Positions 19,341 through 30,440 are shown, counted from the stretch's first letter. The stretch: 64,000 bases of DNA from Lactobacillaceae bacterium (GCA_031271345.1 JAISVX010000003.1:757223-821222); one strand, 5' to 3'. The notes: generated by a model from the letters alone, not told the origin. Translations and numbers: made by a program.

Positions 19341-20651
19341 ATGAAAATTAAATATTTTGTTGCATTTCTAATATGCCTATTCCCAGGCATAGGAAGAGCC
19401 GAACTGCAAATCGACGTAGTCGGAGCCATGAGCAACCCTCTGCCCTTAGCTTTTCCAGATGTTTTATCCGAAGGCTCGACAAGGCGTATTGCCTCTGATA
19501 TTAAAGATGTGATTTCGGCAGATTTGCAAAATACCGGGCTATTTAGAATAATCCCTGAAAGCAGCTATATTCAAAAATTTAAAACAATAAACGACCAGCC
19601 GGTTTTTGTAGACTGGAAAGCTATCAACTCCCATGCCTTAATTCAGTCTGCAATTGTTCAAACCGACCCCGATACGGTTAGAATTGACGTCAGAATTTGG
19701 GACGCTCCGGCGGAAAAACAACTTTTTGCCCAGGCATTCTCATCAAAAAAATCAAACTGGCGCAGAACCGCACATAAAATTGCCGACAAAATATATGAAA
19801 GACTGACCGGCGAAAAAGGATATTTTGATACCCGCATTGTTTATATTTCAGAATCAGGACCGGCAACTCAAAGAGTTAAAAGGCTTGCAATAATGGACCA
19901 AGACGGCGAAAATCATAAGTTTTTAACCTCGGGAAACGCAATGGCGCTAACTCCGCGTTTTTCACCAAATATGCAAAAGATAACCTACTTATCTTATGCC
20001 GGCTCCGTTCCAAAAGTTTATATCTTAAATATTAATACTGGACGGCAGGATTTAGTCGGACACTTCCCAGGCATGACTTTTGCCCCGGCATTCTCTCCCG
20101 ACAGCGGAAAACTTGTTTTCAGCTACGCTGCAAACGGCAACTCTGAGATATATGAAATGGATTTGGAAACAAAGCAGACAAAACAGCTTACCAACCATCC
20201 TGCTATTGATACCTCTCCAAGCTATTCTCCTGACGGCAGGAAAATAGTGTTTAACTCTGACAGAGGCGGAAACCAGCAGCTTTATGTTATGGGCGCGGAT
20301 GGAGGCAATGCGGAAAGAATCAGCTTTGGCAACGGCAGGTACGCAACGCCTGCATGGTCTCCGCGCGGCGACTATATCGCGTTTACCAAAATGGCTAACG
20401 GACAATTTTATATCGGCGTAATGTACCCGGACGGAAGCGGCGAACGCGTAATAGCCAGCGGCTATCTGGTTGAAGCTCCCGTATGGTCCCCAAACGGTCG
20501 CGTCTTAATGTTCTTTAGGCAGGAAAGAGGCGGAAAATTTAGAAATGCTGCGGTTAACCTATATTCAATCGACATCACCGGATACAACGAAAGAAAGATA
20601 GTAACGCCGGCAGAAGCGTCCGACCCAGCCTGGTCGCCGCTATTAGACTAA
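19341..20651 (+). CDS. tolB: Tol-Pal system beta-propeller protein TolB
   Basis: Signal peptide; repeated [24 protein letters not shown] / [22 protein letters not shown] propeller repeats. Confidence 0.95.
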   Translation: MKIKYFVAFLICLFPGIGRAELQIDVVGAMSNPLPLAFPDVLSEGSTRRIASDIKDVISADLQNTGLFRIIPESSYIQKFKTINDQPVFVDWKAINSHALIQSAIVQTDPDTVRIDVRIWDAPAEKQLFAQAFSSKKSNWRRTAHKIADKIYERLTGEKGYFDTRIVYISESGPATQRVKRLAIMDQDGENHKFLTSGNAMALTPRFSPNMQKITYLSYAGSVPKVYILNINTGRQDLVGHFPGMTFAPAFSPDSGKLVFSYAANGNSEIYEMDLETKQTKQLTNHPAIDTSPSYSPDGRKIVFNSDRGGNQQLYVMGADGGNAERISFGNGRYATPAWSPRGDYIAFTKMANGQFYIGVMYPDGSGERVIASGYLVEAPVWSPNGRVLMFFRQERGGKFRNAAVNLYSIDITGYNERKIVTPAEASDPAWSPLLD

Positions 20652-20673
20652 GCAAAAAAACATATCTCATAAA

Positions 20674-20698
20674 GGCGGAAACTTAGTTTCCGCCCTTC
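20674..20698 (+). terminator. Terminator after tolB
   Basis: GGCGGAAACTTAGTTTCCGCC followed by CTTCTTT. Confidence 0.75.
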
Positions 20699-20801
20699 TT
20701 TATCTGGACAAAAACTTATAAAATATACAAAAGAGCTATTGTAATCTTTTATCAAATGTACTATAGTGCTTCCTACTGAATACAAATTAAAACATTATTA
20801 T

Positions 20802-21578
20802 ATGAAAACCTTTCAAACTTTAGATGATTTTCTAAAAGAAAGCAAAGACCTGACGCCCAACCTTCTGTTTCAAATGAGTTATGAACTCAATTCTCAGGAG
20901 TTTGACTGCAAAGGCTTTCTGCACATTTCCTCGCTGATGAGGCTTTTTCAACTTGTCGCTCAAAAAGACATGCACAGCAATGGGCATGACGTTATGAAAG
21001 ACATTGAAAACGGTCACCAATGGATGGTTCGATACTACCAGGTATCTATCGAAAGATTCCCTAATCCCCTTGAAAAAATCAAGGTGTATTCATGGGTTTC
21101 TCAGATGGAGAGACTCCACGCCACCAGAAATTTTCTTATCACCCAGGGTGATCAGGTAATTTCCAAAGCGGCTAGTCAATGGTTTATTGTCAACCAAAAG
21201 GTAAAAAAATTCGAGCCGATGCCCGAAACGTATAAAAGTAATATCTGGGATATGAATCTTTTAGACGTTGATATAAAAAAGGTATCGGATCTGCAAAACA
21301 CCTTTACGAGAGAAAGCAGGGTTGCGTATCACATGATTGATAGCAATCAACACATGAACAACTCCTACTATCCGCTTTTGGCAGCGGAAGCTGTTGAACC
21401 GAAATTCAGATTAAGCCATGTGCCTCATGACTTTCAGATTTACTTCAGAAAAGAAGTGAAATTTGACGAGACCATAAAAGTGCTGACGGAACTGAAAGAA
21501 GGACCTGAAACGGTACACTCGTTAAGGACAGACAAAGAAGAGCTTTCCCAGATTATTATAAAATGGAGGGCTATTTAA
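20802..21578 (+). CDS. Acyl-ACP thioesterase (FatA/FatB-like double hotdog)
   Basis: Two hotdog halves; second contains DSNQHMNNSYY matching the acyl-ACP thioesterase DxNxHxNNxxY motif; start at ATG 20802. Confidence 0.85.
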   Translation: MKTFQTLDDFLKESKDLTPNLLFQMSYELNSQEFDCKGFLHISSLMRLFQLVAQKDMHSNGHDVMKDIENGHQWMVRYYQVSIERFPNPLEKIKVYSWVSQMERLHATRNFLITQGDQVISKAASQWFIVNQKVKKFEPMPETYKSNIWDMNLLDVDIKKVSDLQNTFTRESRVAYHMIDSNQHMNNSYYPLLAAEAVEPKFRLSHVPHDFQIYFRKEVKFDETIKVLTELKEGPETVHSLRTDKEELSQIIIKWRAI

Positions 21579-21592
21579 CAAACGCTAAAAAC

Positions 21593-21626
21593 AAAAAAGG
21601 TCTTGGATAAAACCAAGACCTTTTTT
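21593..21626. terminator. Bidirectional terminator between thioesterase and lepA
   Basis: AAAAAAGGTCTTGG-ATAAA-ACCAAGACCTTTTTT. Confidence 0.93.
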
Positions 21627-21632
21627 GTTTTT

Positions 21633-23438
21633 TTAATTCTCGCCAATACGCAGAGCTTCAATAAAGGCAGATTGGGGAATCTCGACATTGCCAAATTGGC
21701 GCATGCGTTTTTTGCCCTTCTTTTGTTTTTCCAAAAGTTTGCGCTTACGAGTAATATCGCCGCCATAGCATTTAGCCGTAACGTCTTTACGCAAAGCGGA
21801 TATAGTCTCGCGCGCAATAACCTTTGCACCTATCGCTGCCTGAATAGGTATCTTAAACAGATGTCTCGGAATTAAATCTTTCAATCTTTCGCATATCTGA
21901 CGACCACGTGCTTCCGCCTGACTTCTGTGGCACAAAAACGCCAAAGCATCCACCGGCTCTTCATTAATCAATATCTGAACCTTGACCAAATCAGACTTCA
22001 TATATTCTTCAATCTCATAGTCAAAGCTTGCATAACCGCTGGTAATTGACTTTAGCCTGTCATAAAAATCAAACACAATCTCATTAAGCGGAATTTTATA
22101 TATCACCATTGCACGGTTGCCGACATAAGTAAGCTCCACCTGCTCTCCTCTTCGCTCTGTGCAAAGCTTTAAAACCGCGCCGAGATAACTGTCAGGAACC
22201 ATAATCGTCGCTCTTACCATTGGTTCCTCAATTGACTCTATCTGCGTCGGTTCCGGCATATCCGCCGGATTATGCAAATCTATTTCAGCGCCGCTTGTAA
22301 GGTTTATTTTATACGCGACTGACGGGGCCGTCGTAATCAAATCTAAATCAAATTCCCGCTCCAGTCGTTCCTGAATAATCTCCATGTGAAGAAGCCCCAG
22401 AAAACCGCACCTGAAACCAAGCCCCAAAGCCGCGGAGTTTTCATTTTGATAATCTATGCTCGCGTCATTAAGCTTTAGCTTGGCAAGCGCGTCTTTCAAC
22501 GCCTCATACTCGCTGCTGTCAACAGGAAACATTGAGCAGAACACAACCGGCACCGAAGGCTTAAACCCCGGCAAAGCCTCGGATGTCGGGTTTTTGCTGT
22601 CGGTTATCGTATCGCCGATATTGCAGTCGCTGACGCTCTTAATGCTCGCGGAAATAAAACCGACCTCACCCGGATACAAAGCGTCTACATACTGCATTTT
22701 CGGAGTAAAGAAACCAAGGTTGTCGACTAAATAAGACGCACCGTTGGACATCATTTTAATCTGTTGTTTTTTTCTTAAAATACCGTCTTTAACCCTGACC
22801 AAAATGATAACGCCCAAATATGTATCGTACCAGCTGTCTATTAAAAGCGCTTTAAGCGGAGCGTTGACATCGCCTTTCGGAGCCGGAAGCTTATGAACAA
22901 TTGCCTCCAATAGATCATCAACGCCCAAACCTGTTTTGCCGGAAACCTCTACCGCTTCAGACGTATCCAGCCCGATTACGTCCTCAATTTGAGACTTTAC
23001 TTTTTCCGGCTCGGCGGAGGGCAGGTCAATTTTATTTAAAACAGGGATAATTTCATTATTTGCGTCTAAAGCCAAATATACATTGGCAAGCGTTTGAGCC
23101 TCAACGCCCTGCGTCGCGTCAACCACCAAAACAGCGCCCTCGCACGCGGACAAACAGCGGCTGACTTCATAAGAAAAGTCAACGTGTCCGGGAGTATCCA
23201 TCAAATTAAGCTGATATATCTGACCATCTTCAGCTTTATAATTTAAGCGTACAGACTGAGCCTTAATGGTAATGCCTCTTTCTCTTTCAATATCCATACT
23301 GTCAAGAATCTGCTCCTGCATTTCGCGTTTTTCAACACCGCCGGTAAACTCGATAATCCTGTCAGATAACGTGGATTTGCCGTGGTCAATATGAGCGATA
23401 ATTGCAAAGTTTCTAATTAAATTTAACTCTTGTGCCAT
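21633..23438 (-). CDS. lepA: Elongation factor 4
   Basis: [23 protein letters not shown], full-length LepA incl. C-terminal [26 protein letters not shown]. Confidence 0.97.
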   Translation of the reverse strand: MAQELNLIRNFAIIAHIDHGKSTLSDRIIEFTGGVEKREMQEQILDSMDIERERGITIKAQSVRLNYKAEDGQIYQLNLMDTPGHVDFSYEVSRCLSACEGAVLVVDATQGVEAQTLANVYLALDANNEIIPVLNKIDLPSAEPEKVKSQIEDVIGLDTSEAVEVSGKTGLGVDDLLEAIVHKLPAPKGDVNAPLKALLIDSWYDTYLGVIILVRVKDGILRKKQQIKMMSNGASYLVDNLGFFTPKMQYVDALYPGEVGFISASIKSVSDCNIGDTITDSKNPTSEALPGFKPSVPVVFCSMFPVDSSEYEALKDALAKLKLNDASIDYQNENSAALGLGFRCGFLGLLHMEIIQERLEREFDLDLITTAPSVAYKINLTSGAEIDLHNPADMPEPTQIESIEEPMVRATIMVPDSYLGAVLKLCTERRGEQVELTYVGNRAMVIYKIPLNEIVFDFYDRLKSITSGYASFDYEIEEYMKSDLVKVQILINEEPVDALAFLCHRSQAEARGRQICERLKDLIPRHLFKIPIQAAIGAKVIARETISALRKDVTAKCYGGDITRKRKLLEKQKKGKKRMRQFGNVEIPQSAFIEALRIGEN

Positions 23439-23522
23439 TTCATTCCCTGTAAAGATGATATTAAACTGCCGAATATTAGACTTGATTCCGAGCTAAATCA
23501 AGCAATTTTATAGGCTTTTGGG

Positions 23523-24389
23523 TTATTTTAATAACTTTCCGACCAGTCTTTTCCAAAAACCTTCTTTGGGCTTAAAGAAAGTCACCATCGCAACGCCGGC
23601 AATTATAACCGCGGCGCCGATTGTCATTCTATATGTCAACTGCTCACCCAAAAGAACCATTCCGCCCAATATTGCAAACACTACTCCAAGCAAAGATAAT
23701 GGAACAAGTTTATTAACTCCATGAGTACTTATAAGTTTTTGCCATATTGCTAAAGAAAATCCTAAAACAAAAATTTGAAACCCAAGAGAAATTGAAAATC
23801 TGCCCCAGTCAACATTATCAACAATTAACTTATTATCAAAAAAAAGCGACAATACCAATAAGAATGGAACAGAGAATAAAGCCGTATATGCAACAAATGT
23901 CGGCATATGAAAATCCCCTGTCTTTTTCATCATAACTTGTGTTATAGCAAAGAAAAAAGCAGACATTATGATAAATGTAAAGCCAGTTAATTTAACCTCA
24001 GGAATTCCATAGATTATTACTACACCAACTAAAGATATCATCATACCGAGCATTTGCATCGGGCTGATTTTTTCCTTAAGAAAAATTACTGAAAACAAAA
24101 CAGCCATCGGCACTTGGATTCTTTGAATCGATGCAGAAGCAGAGGCTGTTAAAAAATATAAGCTTAAATACTGAAAACCTATATGCAGCACATTAAAACT
24201 AATAGCTATAACAAGCAAATCTTTTATATCTTTTTTCTGTAGCTTTGCAAAAGGAAGAAACAGGAGTCCTGTTCCTATAAATCTCAATGCAACAAACAAA
24301 AAAACAGGGAAATCGGAAATTCCCAGTTTAGTTATAGGCGAGTTCAGACCCCAGGTCATAACGACCAACAAACCCCAGATAAGATACAT
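23523..24389 (-). CDS. EamA/DMT family transporter
   Basis: Ten hydrophobic segments with duplicated EamA pattern (WGLNSPITKLGI ... RIQVPMAVLFSVIFLKEKI). Confidence 0.88.
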   Translation of the reverse strand: MYLIWGLLVVMTWGLNSPITKLGISDFPVFLFVALRFIGTGLLFLPFAKLQKKDIKDLLVIAISFNVLHIGFQYLSLYFLTASASASIQRIQVPMAVLFSVIFLKEKISPMQMLGMMISLVGVVIIYGIPEVKLTGFTFIIMSAFFFAITQVMMKKTGDFHMPTFVAYTALFSVPFLLVLSLFFDNKLIVDNVDWGRFSISLGFQIFVLGFSLAIWQKLISTHGVNKLVPLSLLGVVFAILGGMVLLGEQLTYRMTIGAAVIIAGVAMVTFFKPKEGFWKRLVGKLLK

Positions 24390-24523
24390 TTACATAATCT
24401 TTCAAAAGCAAAACCACAGGAAGATATATTAGAAATTTAATCTTTAGGCAATATATTATTGTAAAAATGTTTAAAATATGTTTTACTAATAGATAGGTAA
24501 TTGTTTATATTTTAAGGGGTAAT

Positions 24524-24961
24524 ATGAAAAAGTTTATCGACATCCCATTCGGCTCGACAAGATATGACGAACTTGTAGAATTAAGGTACAAAGTTCTGCT
24601 GGAGCCGCTTGGTCTAAAATTTTTAGACATGCATCGGGAGAAAGAGGCAAACTATCTGCACATCGGCTGCATTGAATCTCTTGATGACAAGCTTGTCGGC
24701 GGACTTATATTAATTCCTCTTAATGATAAAGAGATTCGCTTAATGCAGGTTGCCGTTGATGGAAAACATCAGGGCGAAGGTGTTGGCAGAGACTTGATAA
24801 AACATGCCGAAAAAAGAGCTAAAGAAGCTGGATATACTAAAATAGTTATGCATGCGATGCTCTCTGTCGTGAACTTTTATGAAAAGTTAAACTTCGTTCA
24901 AGAAGGCGATTTGTTCGAAGAAAAAGGCATAACATTCGTCAGGATGACAAAACCGCTATAG
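24524..24961 (+). CDS. GNAT family N-acetyltransferase
   Basis: LMQVAVDGKHQGEGVGRDLIKHAEKRAKEAGYTKI acetyl-CoA motif. Confidence 0.9.
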   Translation: MKKFIDIPFGSTRYDELVELRYKVLLEPLGLKFLDMHREKEANYLHIGCIESLDDKLVGGLILIPLNDKEIRLMQVAVDGKHQGEGVGRDLIKHAEKRAKEAGYTKIVMHAMLSVVNFYEKLNFVQEGDLFEEKGITFVRMTKPL

Positions 24962-24978
24962 GACTTAAGGATAAACTC

Positions 24979-25731
24979 ATGGCTGAAAATTTTGAAGATT
25001 TAAAACTTGAATTATTAGAGCATGACAAAAAAGTAAAGCAGGAAGACGAGCTTCAAAGAGGGTTTAATACTTTGGAGAACAACCAGTCTTTAAGGTCTTT
25101 GTGCGACAGAATGCAAAAAATCTTCCCAAAACAGCCGTCCCTTCAAGATATAAACGCGATGATTTACGTTTATACAAACCTAAACCCAAGCAGTATAACA
25201 GAAAATGACCAAAACGACTGGGTAAAACAAATCGGCAGTTTTGCAAAAGCAATTCCCGACAATTATGAAGATCACAGAAGGCTTCAATATACAATGGCAA
25301 GCCTTAAAAAAGCAAATGCCTCTCCAAAAGAAACATACTCATTGGGCAAAAAACTCGTTGGTAAAATGGCTCCAGATTCTCCTGCCAGAGAAGCTTGCGT
25401 TGAAATGCAGTATCAAAATGCCGACAACTATTTCAAATATGCGCTGGAATATGTTCAAGATAGTAAAAACTTCAAATCATATATGGACCAGACAAAAGCT
25501 TTTAACGGTATCGCAAGTATTCTTTATGAAGTTAAACCGACTATAAGAAAAAGCAGATTTGAAGACTTTGCGGATAAAATGGGCAAGCATTATATGCACT
25601 CAGAATGGGGACAGGTAAACTTTGCTCACGACCGTGGAAAAATTTCTAAAAGAGTCTTTAAAAGCCTGCCCGCCGCAAGCAGAACAGCTATCAGCAACAA
25701 TAGACGCAGAACCGAATTTTACGCAAGATAA
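24979..25731 (+). CDS. Hypothetical helical protein (orphan)
   Basis: 250-aa ORF 18 nt downstream of the GNAT gene, ends in terminator; no family recognised. Confidence 0.7.
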   Translation: MAENFEDLKLELLEHDKKVKQEDELQRGFNTLENNQSLRSLCDRMQKIFPKQPSLQDINAMIYVYTNLNPSSITENDQNDWVKQIGSFAKAIPDNYEDHRRLQYTMASLKKANASPKETYSLGKKLVGKMAPDSPAREACVEMQYQNADNYFKYALEYVQDSKNFKSYMDQTKAFNGIASILYEVKPTIRKSRFEDFADKMGKHYMHSEWGQVNFAHDRGKISKRVFKSLPAASRTAISNNRRRTEFYAR

Positions 25732-25732
25732 T

Positions 25733-25759
25733 AAAAAGCCTCCTGATTGGAGGCTTTTT
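25733..25759. terminator. Bidirectional terminator
   Basis: AAAAAGCCTCC-TGATT-GGAGGCTTTTT. Confidence 0.93.
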
Positions 25760-25760
25760 A

Positions 25761-27440
25761 TTATCTCTCAAGTTTCTTATACTTAATACTATGCGGATTA
25801 ACCGCGTCTGCGCCAAGGCGTCTGACTTTATCTTTTTCATATTCCTCAAAGTTTCCTTCAAACCACACTACCTGACTGTCTCCTTCATACGCAAGAATAT
25901 GAGTCGCAAGCCTGTCCAAAAACCATCGGTCGTGCGATGTTACAAACACACATCCAGGATAGTTCATAATACCTTCTTCCAACGAACGCAGCGTATCAAC
26001 GTCCAAATCGTTTGTCGGCTCGTCGAGAAGAATAACATTAGCGCCTTTTTTAAGCATTTTTGCCAGATGAACACGGTTTCTTTCGCCGCCTGACAACTGA
26101 CCAACTTTTTTCTGCTGGTCGCCGCCTTTGAAATTGAACTGACCGACATAAGCGCGAGAAGGAATTTCTTTTTTGCCAAGCTCAATAATATCCAAACCGT
26201 CAGAGATTTCTTCCCAGACTGTTTTGTTCGGGCTTAAATCGTCTCGGGATTGATCAACATATCCAAGGTCAACCGTATCGCCGATTGTAAACTCTCCTGA
26301 GTCTGGTTTTTCCTGACCTGTAATCATTCTAAACAAAGTTGTTTTCCCGGCGCCGTTTGGACCAATAATGCCAACAATTGCTCCTTTTGGAACTTTAAAG
26401 GACAAGTTGTCGATAAGAAGTCTGTCGCCATAGCCTTTACTGATGCCTTTAGCCTCGACAACCAAATCGCCAAGACGCTCGGTCATCGGAATATTGATAA
26501 CCGCATGGTCAATTTTTTCTTTTACCGACTGCTGCAATAATTCGTCATAAGCATTAATACGGGCTTTTGATTTTGCCTGACGGGCTTTCGGATTTTTTCT
26601 AATCCACTCCAGCTCGTTTGCCAAAGATTTTTGGCGCGCGGTTTCTTCTCTGCTTTCTTGTTCAATACGTTTCTGTTTCTGCTCCAGCCAGGAAGAATAA
26701 TTTCCCTCATAAGGAATGCCCTGCCCTCTGTCAAGCTCCAAAATCCACCCGGTAACATTGTCTAAGAAGTAGCGGTCGTGCGTTACCATAACTACGGTTC
26801 CCGCATAATCTTTAAGATAGTTCTCGAGCCACGCTACAGATTCCGCGTCCAAATGGTTTGTCGGTTCGTCAAGAAGCAGCATATCAGGCTTTGAAAGAAG
26901 CAGGCGGCATAAAGCAACGCGCCTTTTTTCACCGCCAGAAAGCTTTGTTACATCCGCATCGGCGGGAGGACAGCGAAGCGCGTCCATGGCGATTTGAATG
27001 GAACGCTCTAAATCCCAGCCGTTTGCGGCGTCAATTTTTTCCTGAAGCTCCGCCTGCTCATTTAACAGAGCATCCATTTCCTCATCGCTCATCGGCTCGG
27101 CAAATTTCATTGATACTTCTTCAAATTTTTTCAGAAGGTCTCTAACCTCGCCCACGCCGTCCATAACATTTTCCATAACATTTTTCGCCGGATTTAACTG
27201 AGGCTCCTGTTCAAGATAACCTATTTTCACGCCGTCTGCCGGCCAAGCTTCGCCGTTAAACTCTTTATCAACGCCAGCCATAATCTTCAGCAATGTAGAC
27301 TTACCGGCGCCGTTAGCGCCCAATACGCCGATTTTAGCCCCTGGCAGAAAAGAGAGCGTAATACCCTTAAAAAGCTCTTTTCCTCCCGGAAAAACTTTTG
27401 TTAAGTTTTGCATTACATATATATATTGATACGAAGCCAT
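25761..27440 (-). CDS. ettA: Energy-dependent translational throttle protein EttA (ABC-F)
   Basis: Starts [51 protein letters not shown]; two Walker A, two LSGGE signatures; ORF track has a 26-aa upstream extension judged non-native. Confidence 0.95.
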   Translation of the reverse strand: MASYQYIYVMQNLTKVFPGGKELFKGITLSFLPGAKIGVLGANGAGKSTLLKIMAGVDKEFNGEAWPADGVKIGYLEQEPQLNPAKNVMENVMDGVGEVRDLLKKFEEVSMKFAEPMSDEEMDALLNEQAELQEKIDAANGWDLERSIQIAMDALRCPPADADVTKLSGGEKRRVALCRLLLSKPDMLLLDEPTNHLDAESVAWLENYLKDYAGTVVMVTHDRYFLDNVTGWILELDRGQGIPYEGNYSSWLEQKQKRIEQESREETARQKSLANELEWIRKNPKARQAKSKARINAYDELLQQSVKEKIDHAVINIPMTERLGDLVVEAKGISKGYGDRLLIDNLSFKVPKGAIVGIIGPNGAGKTTLFRMITGQEKPDSGEFTIGDTVDLGYVDQSRDDLSPNKTVWEEISDGLDIIELGKKEIPSRAYVGQFNFKGGDQQKKVGQLSGGERNRVHLAKMLKKGANVILLDEPTNDLDVDTLRSLEEGIMNYPGCVFVTSHDRWFLDRLATHILAYEGDSQVVWFEGNFEEYEKDKVRRLGADAVNPHSIKYKKLER

Positions 27441-27535
27441 TTTTTCTAAAACTCCAATAAAATTTTGATTGCAATTGGCGAGTATACTGAAAAAATAGGA
27501 ACTTGCAATCTTTTTCATTCTGCGCTAAACAGGAA

Positions 27536-27554
27536 CGCGCGCTATCAGCGCGCG
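27536..27554. other. GC-rich hairpin in ettA upstream region
   Basis: CGCGCGCTATCAGCGCGCG inverted repeat in otherwise AT-rich DNA. Confidence 0.6.
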
Positions 27555-27610
27555 AACAATATTGGATGACGAAGAGGCATTGGAAGCGACCATGCCGTTA
27601 ACCTGACTAA

Positions 27611-28234
27611 CTATCTTTTATTGCGGCTAATCCTGCCAACGCTGGCTTCCCCTGTTTGAGGCGGAGCAGATGTTCTCTGATTAGCGGGAGCCTGCTGTTG
27701 AACATTTTGCCTCGGAGCCTCAACTCCCTCCGCTTTAATGCTGGTATTCGCAGCCCTTACATTGCCTTCGGAGTCATATATCTTCTGAGCTGACGACTGC
27801 TCGTTTCTGTTTTTTTCATAAACCAATGTAACGTCATAAGGATTACGCGGAGTAAATATCTGTCCGTCAGGCATTTTAATTGTGCCATCTCTGTATACCG
27901 TCATATTAAAAATGTCTTGATTATTAAACCTGTAGTTTATATTTGCACAATCATAAAAACCGTCAAACTGCTTTGAAATATATGTGTTGGCTTTTTCCTC
28001 GCTGTAGATTCTCATGCCCTGCTCCTGCATATTATCCGATGAGGCTTTGGTAATAAGGATTGTCCGAGCAAGCATTTCAAAAGTATCATATTTTTCCGCC
28101 TTACAAGCCATGCCCTGACCCGCGACAACGCCCAAAGACTTAACTTCTTCAAAATATTGGACATCCGCCTGAGCTTTTGCATTGTTTATAGAACAAACAG
28201 CAAATAAAACTATCAATAAAATATACTTTTTCAT
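27611..28234 (-). CDS. Hypothetical secreted/periplasmic protein
   Basis: MKKYILLIVLFAVCSINNAKAQA signal peptide; Q/P/A-rich C-terminus; no family recognised. Confidence 0.7.
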   Translation of the reverse strand: MKKYILLIVLFAVCSINNAKAQADVQYFEEVKSLGVVAGQGMACKAEKYDTFEMLARTILITKASSDNMQEQGMRIYSEEKANTYISKQFDGFYDCANINYRFNNQDIFNMTVYRDGTIKMPDGQIFTPRNPYDVTLVYEKNRNEQSSAQKIYDSEGNVRAANTSIKAEGVEAPRQNVQQQAPANQRTSAPPQTGEASVGRISRNKR

Positions 28235-28309
28235 CTTCATACCTTTTGATATATACAAACCTAATTAAAGATAATATACAAAATTACTTAACAAAAGTAA
28301 AATTTAGAG

Positions 28310-28338
28310 TTGACAATTATCTTTATTTGGCATATTTT
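28310..28338 (+). promoter_or_regulatory. Sigma-70-type promoter upstream of rpmJ
   Basis: TTGACA - 17 nt - TATTTT, ~30 nt upstream of rpmJ ATG. Confidence 0.7.
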
Positions 28339-28368
28339 CCGAACAAAAGTTAAATAAGGAATAGAAAG

Positions 28369-28494
28369 ATGAAAGTTTACAGCTCATTAAAATCTAAAAA
28401 AGTTCGCGATAAAGATTGCAAAGTCATTCGTCGTAAAGGTCGCGTATATGTAATCAACAAAAAGAACCCTAAGCTTAAGGCTCGTCAAGGTTAA
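28369..28494 (+). CDS. rpmJ: 50S ribosomal protein L36 (C-minus, zinc-free form, 41 aa)
   Basis: [46 protein letters not shown] upstream; below the ORF-track length cutoff. Confidence 0.96.
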   Translation: MKVYSSLKSKKVRDKDCKVIRRKGRVYVINKKNPKLKARQG

Positions 28495-28561
28495 TTGTTG
28501 CGTAGATTGTTACACAAAATTCTAAGCCGGCAAAATGCTGGCTTTCTTATTTGAACAACTA

Positions 28562-28587
28562 AAAAAAGCCGCTTTCAGCGGCTTTTT
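28562..28587. terminator. Bidirectional terminator rpmJ/pyk
   Basis: AAAAAAGCCGC-TTTCA-GCGGCTTTTT. Confidence 0.9.
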
Positions 28588-28599
28588 AACTATCTTTTA

Positions 28600-30024
28600 T
28601 TATGGTATCAGAAGCGTTTGAACCATATTGGTTATACCAGATTTATTAAAAGGAATACCAGCGGTAATAATTATAAAATCTCCAGATTTTGCATAATTAT
28701 TTTCCGTCACGGTTTCAATAGCTGTCGATTGAACCTTATCAAAGCTTTTAAACGGATCCTTGTTTATATGACATTCCGTACCCCAAACTAAAGCCATGCG
28801 CCTTGCAACCTCAATATTCGGAGTTATCGCAATAATTGTCTGCGAAGGTCTTTCTCTTGCCGCAAGCAAAGTTGTTTTGCCAGAACTTGTATAAGTAACA
28901 ATCGCGGATACATTTCTCAAAACATCCGAAATTTCTGTCGCTGCAAAAGTAATAGCGTCCGCCTCGGTCATACATTTTGGCTGATTTCTTGTATTAACCA
29001 TTATATCATAATAAAGCTTGTCGCTTTCAACCTCGACAATGATTTTCTTCATCATTTTAACGGCTTCTTCAGGATACTGCCCAGCGGCAGTTTCAGCGGA
29101 CAGCATAACCGTGTCGGCGCCTTCATAAATCGCGTTGGCGACATCGGATACTTCCGCGCGGGTCGGCATTGGAGAAGTAATCATTGACTCCAGCATTTGA
29201 GTCGCGACAATAACCGGCTTTGCAAACCTGCGGCAGACCGAAACTATCTTTTTTTGCAGAACAGGAACTTTTTGCAGCGGACATTCAACACCCAAATCGC
29301 CGCGCGCAATCATAATTGCGTCAGACAATCTTACGATTTCATCCAAATCGTCAATCGCGCTTGGTTTTTCAAGTTTTGTTATAATCCACGCCTTGTCCCC
29401 GATTATTTCTTTTGCTCTTCTGACATCGTCCGCGCTTTGAACAAATGACAGACCAATCCAGTCCACGCCAAGTTTCAGCGCAAATTTCAAATCTTTCTCA
29501 TCTTTTTCCGTAATAGCGGAAATATTAAGCTGGGTGTTGGGAAGGTTAACGCCTTTATTGCTTGAGATATAACCGCCGACAGTAACTATTGTTTTCGCAT
29601 GTTTCTCATCGCATTCATCGACTGTAAGAACTATTTTTCCATCATTAACCAGAAGCTCGTCGCCGACTTTCAAAGCATGAAAAATCTCTGGATGAGGAAG
29701 CTTAACCCTTGTCGCGTCGCCAAGCTCGTCTTTCATATCAAGGGTGAAATAATCGCCCTCTTTAATATAAACGCTCTCGTCTCTAAATTTGCCAACTCGA
29801 AGTTTTGGTCCCTGCATATCCGCAAGAATTGAAATGTATTTGCCTTTTTCTTTCTCAAGTTTTCTTACAATATTATAGCGTTCTTTATGCTCTTCGTGAG
29901 AGCCGTGGCTAAAATTAAACCTAACCCCGTCTGCCCCGGCATCTATGAGTTTTTCTATTTGTTCTTTGGTGGAAGAAGAAGGGCCTAACGTCGCTAATAT
30001 GTTTGCGTGTGTTTTTTTCGGCAT
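28600..30024 (-). CDS. pyk: Pyruvate kinase
   Basis: ATLGPSSSTKEQIEKLIDAGADGVRFNFSHGSHEEH, IARGDLGVE, MLSAETAAGQYP. Confidence 0.97.
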   Translation of the reverse strand: MPKKTHANILATLGPSSSTKEQIEKLIDAGADGVRFNFSHGSHEEHKERYNIVRKLEKEKGKYISILADMQGPKLRVGKFRDESVYIKEGDYFTLDMKDELGDATRVKLPHPEIFHALKVGDELLVNDGKIVLTVDECDEKHAKTIVTVGGYISSNKGVNLPNTQLNISAITEKDEKDLKFALKLGVDWIGLSFVQSADDVRRAKEIIGDKAWIITKLEKPSAIDDLDEIVRLSDAIMIARGDLGVECPLQKVPVLQKKIVSVCRRFAKPVIVATQMLESMITSPMPTRAEVSDVANAIYEGADTVMLSAETAAGQYPEEAVKMMKKIIVEVESDKLYYDIMVNTRNQPKCMTEADAITFAATEISDVLRNVSAIVTYTSSGKTTLLAARERPSQTIIAITPNIEVARRMALVWGTECHINKDPFKSFDKVQSTAIETVTENNYAKSGDFIIITAGIPFNKSGITNMVQTLLIP

Positions 30025-30190
30025 TTTGTTGTTCCCTAATTTAAGTATAAGTCTTATATTTTAGCAATATAGCAAATAAGTTTTAGAAGTCATCATTTTA
30101 ATTATATAATCACAAAAAAATTTATTTCTTGTAAAAATGTCCGGGGTTTGATATTTTCCATTCAACAAACATTTTAATAGGAGATACAAC

Positions 30191-30433
30191 ATGAGCGAAG
30201 CAGGCGGAATTGCCGTTGACAGACTAAAATCATTAATCGAGCGGATTGAAAGACTCGAGGAAGAAAAAAAAGCTTTAAGTTCCGATATCAGAGATATTTT
30301 TGCAGAAGCAAAATCTGCGGGCTTTGACACCAAAACAATGCGCACAATCTTAAAATTGAGAAAAATGAACGCTGCGGATAGAGACGAGCAGGAGTTCCTG
30401 CTTGACACATACCGCAAGGCTTTGGATGTGTAG
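30191..30433 (+). CDS. gapR: GapR family (DUF2312) DNA-binding protein
   Basis: RLKSLIERIERLEEEKKALSSDIRDIFAEAKSAGFDTKTMRTILKLRKM. Confidence 0.93.
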   Translation: MSEAGGIAVDRLKSLIERIERLEEEKKALSSDIRDIFAEAKSAGFDTKTMRTILKLRKMNAADRDEQEFLLDTYRKALDV

Positions 30434-30440
30434 GTACAAC

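Noticed and set aside
24524-25731. GNAT + orphan pair as a toxin-antitoxin system
   Set aside because: GNAT lacks a small RHH/HTH partner; the second gene is 250 aa and unlike an antitoxin; ordinary GNAT appearance
30061-30417. 118-aa - strand ORF
   Set aside because: Antisense to gapR; serine/leucine-rich shadow translation
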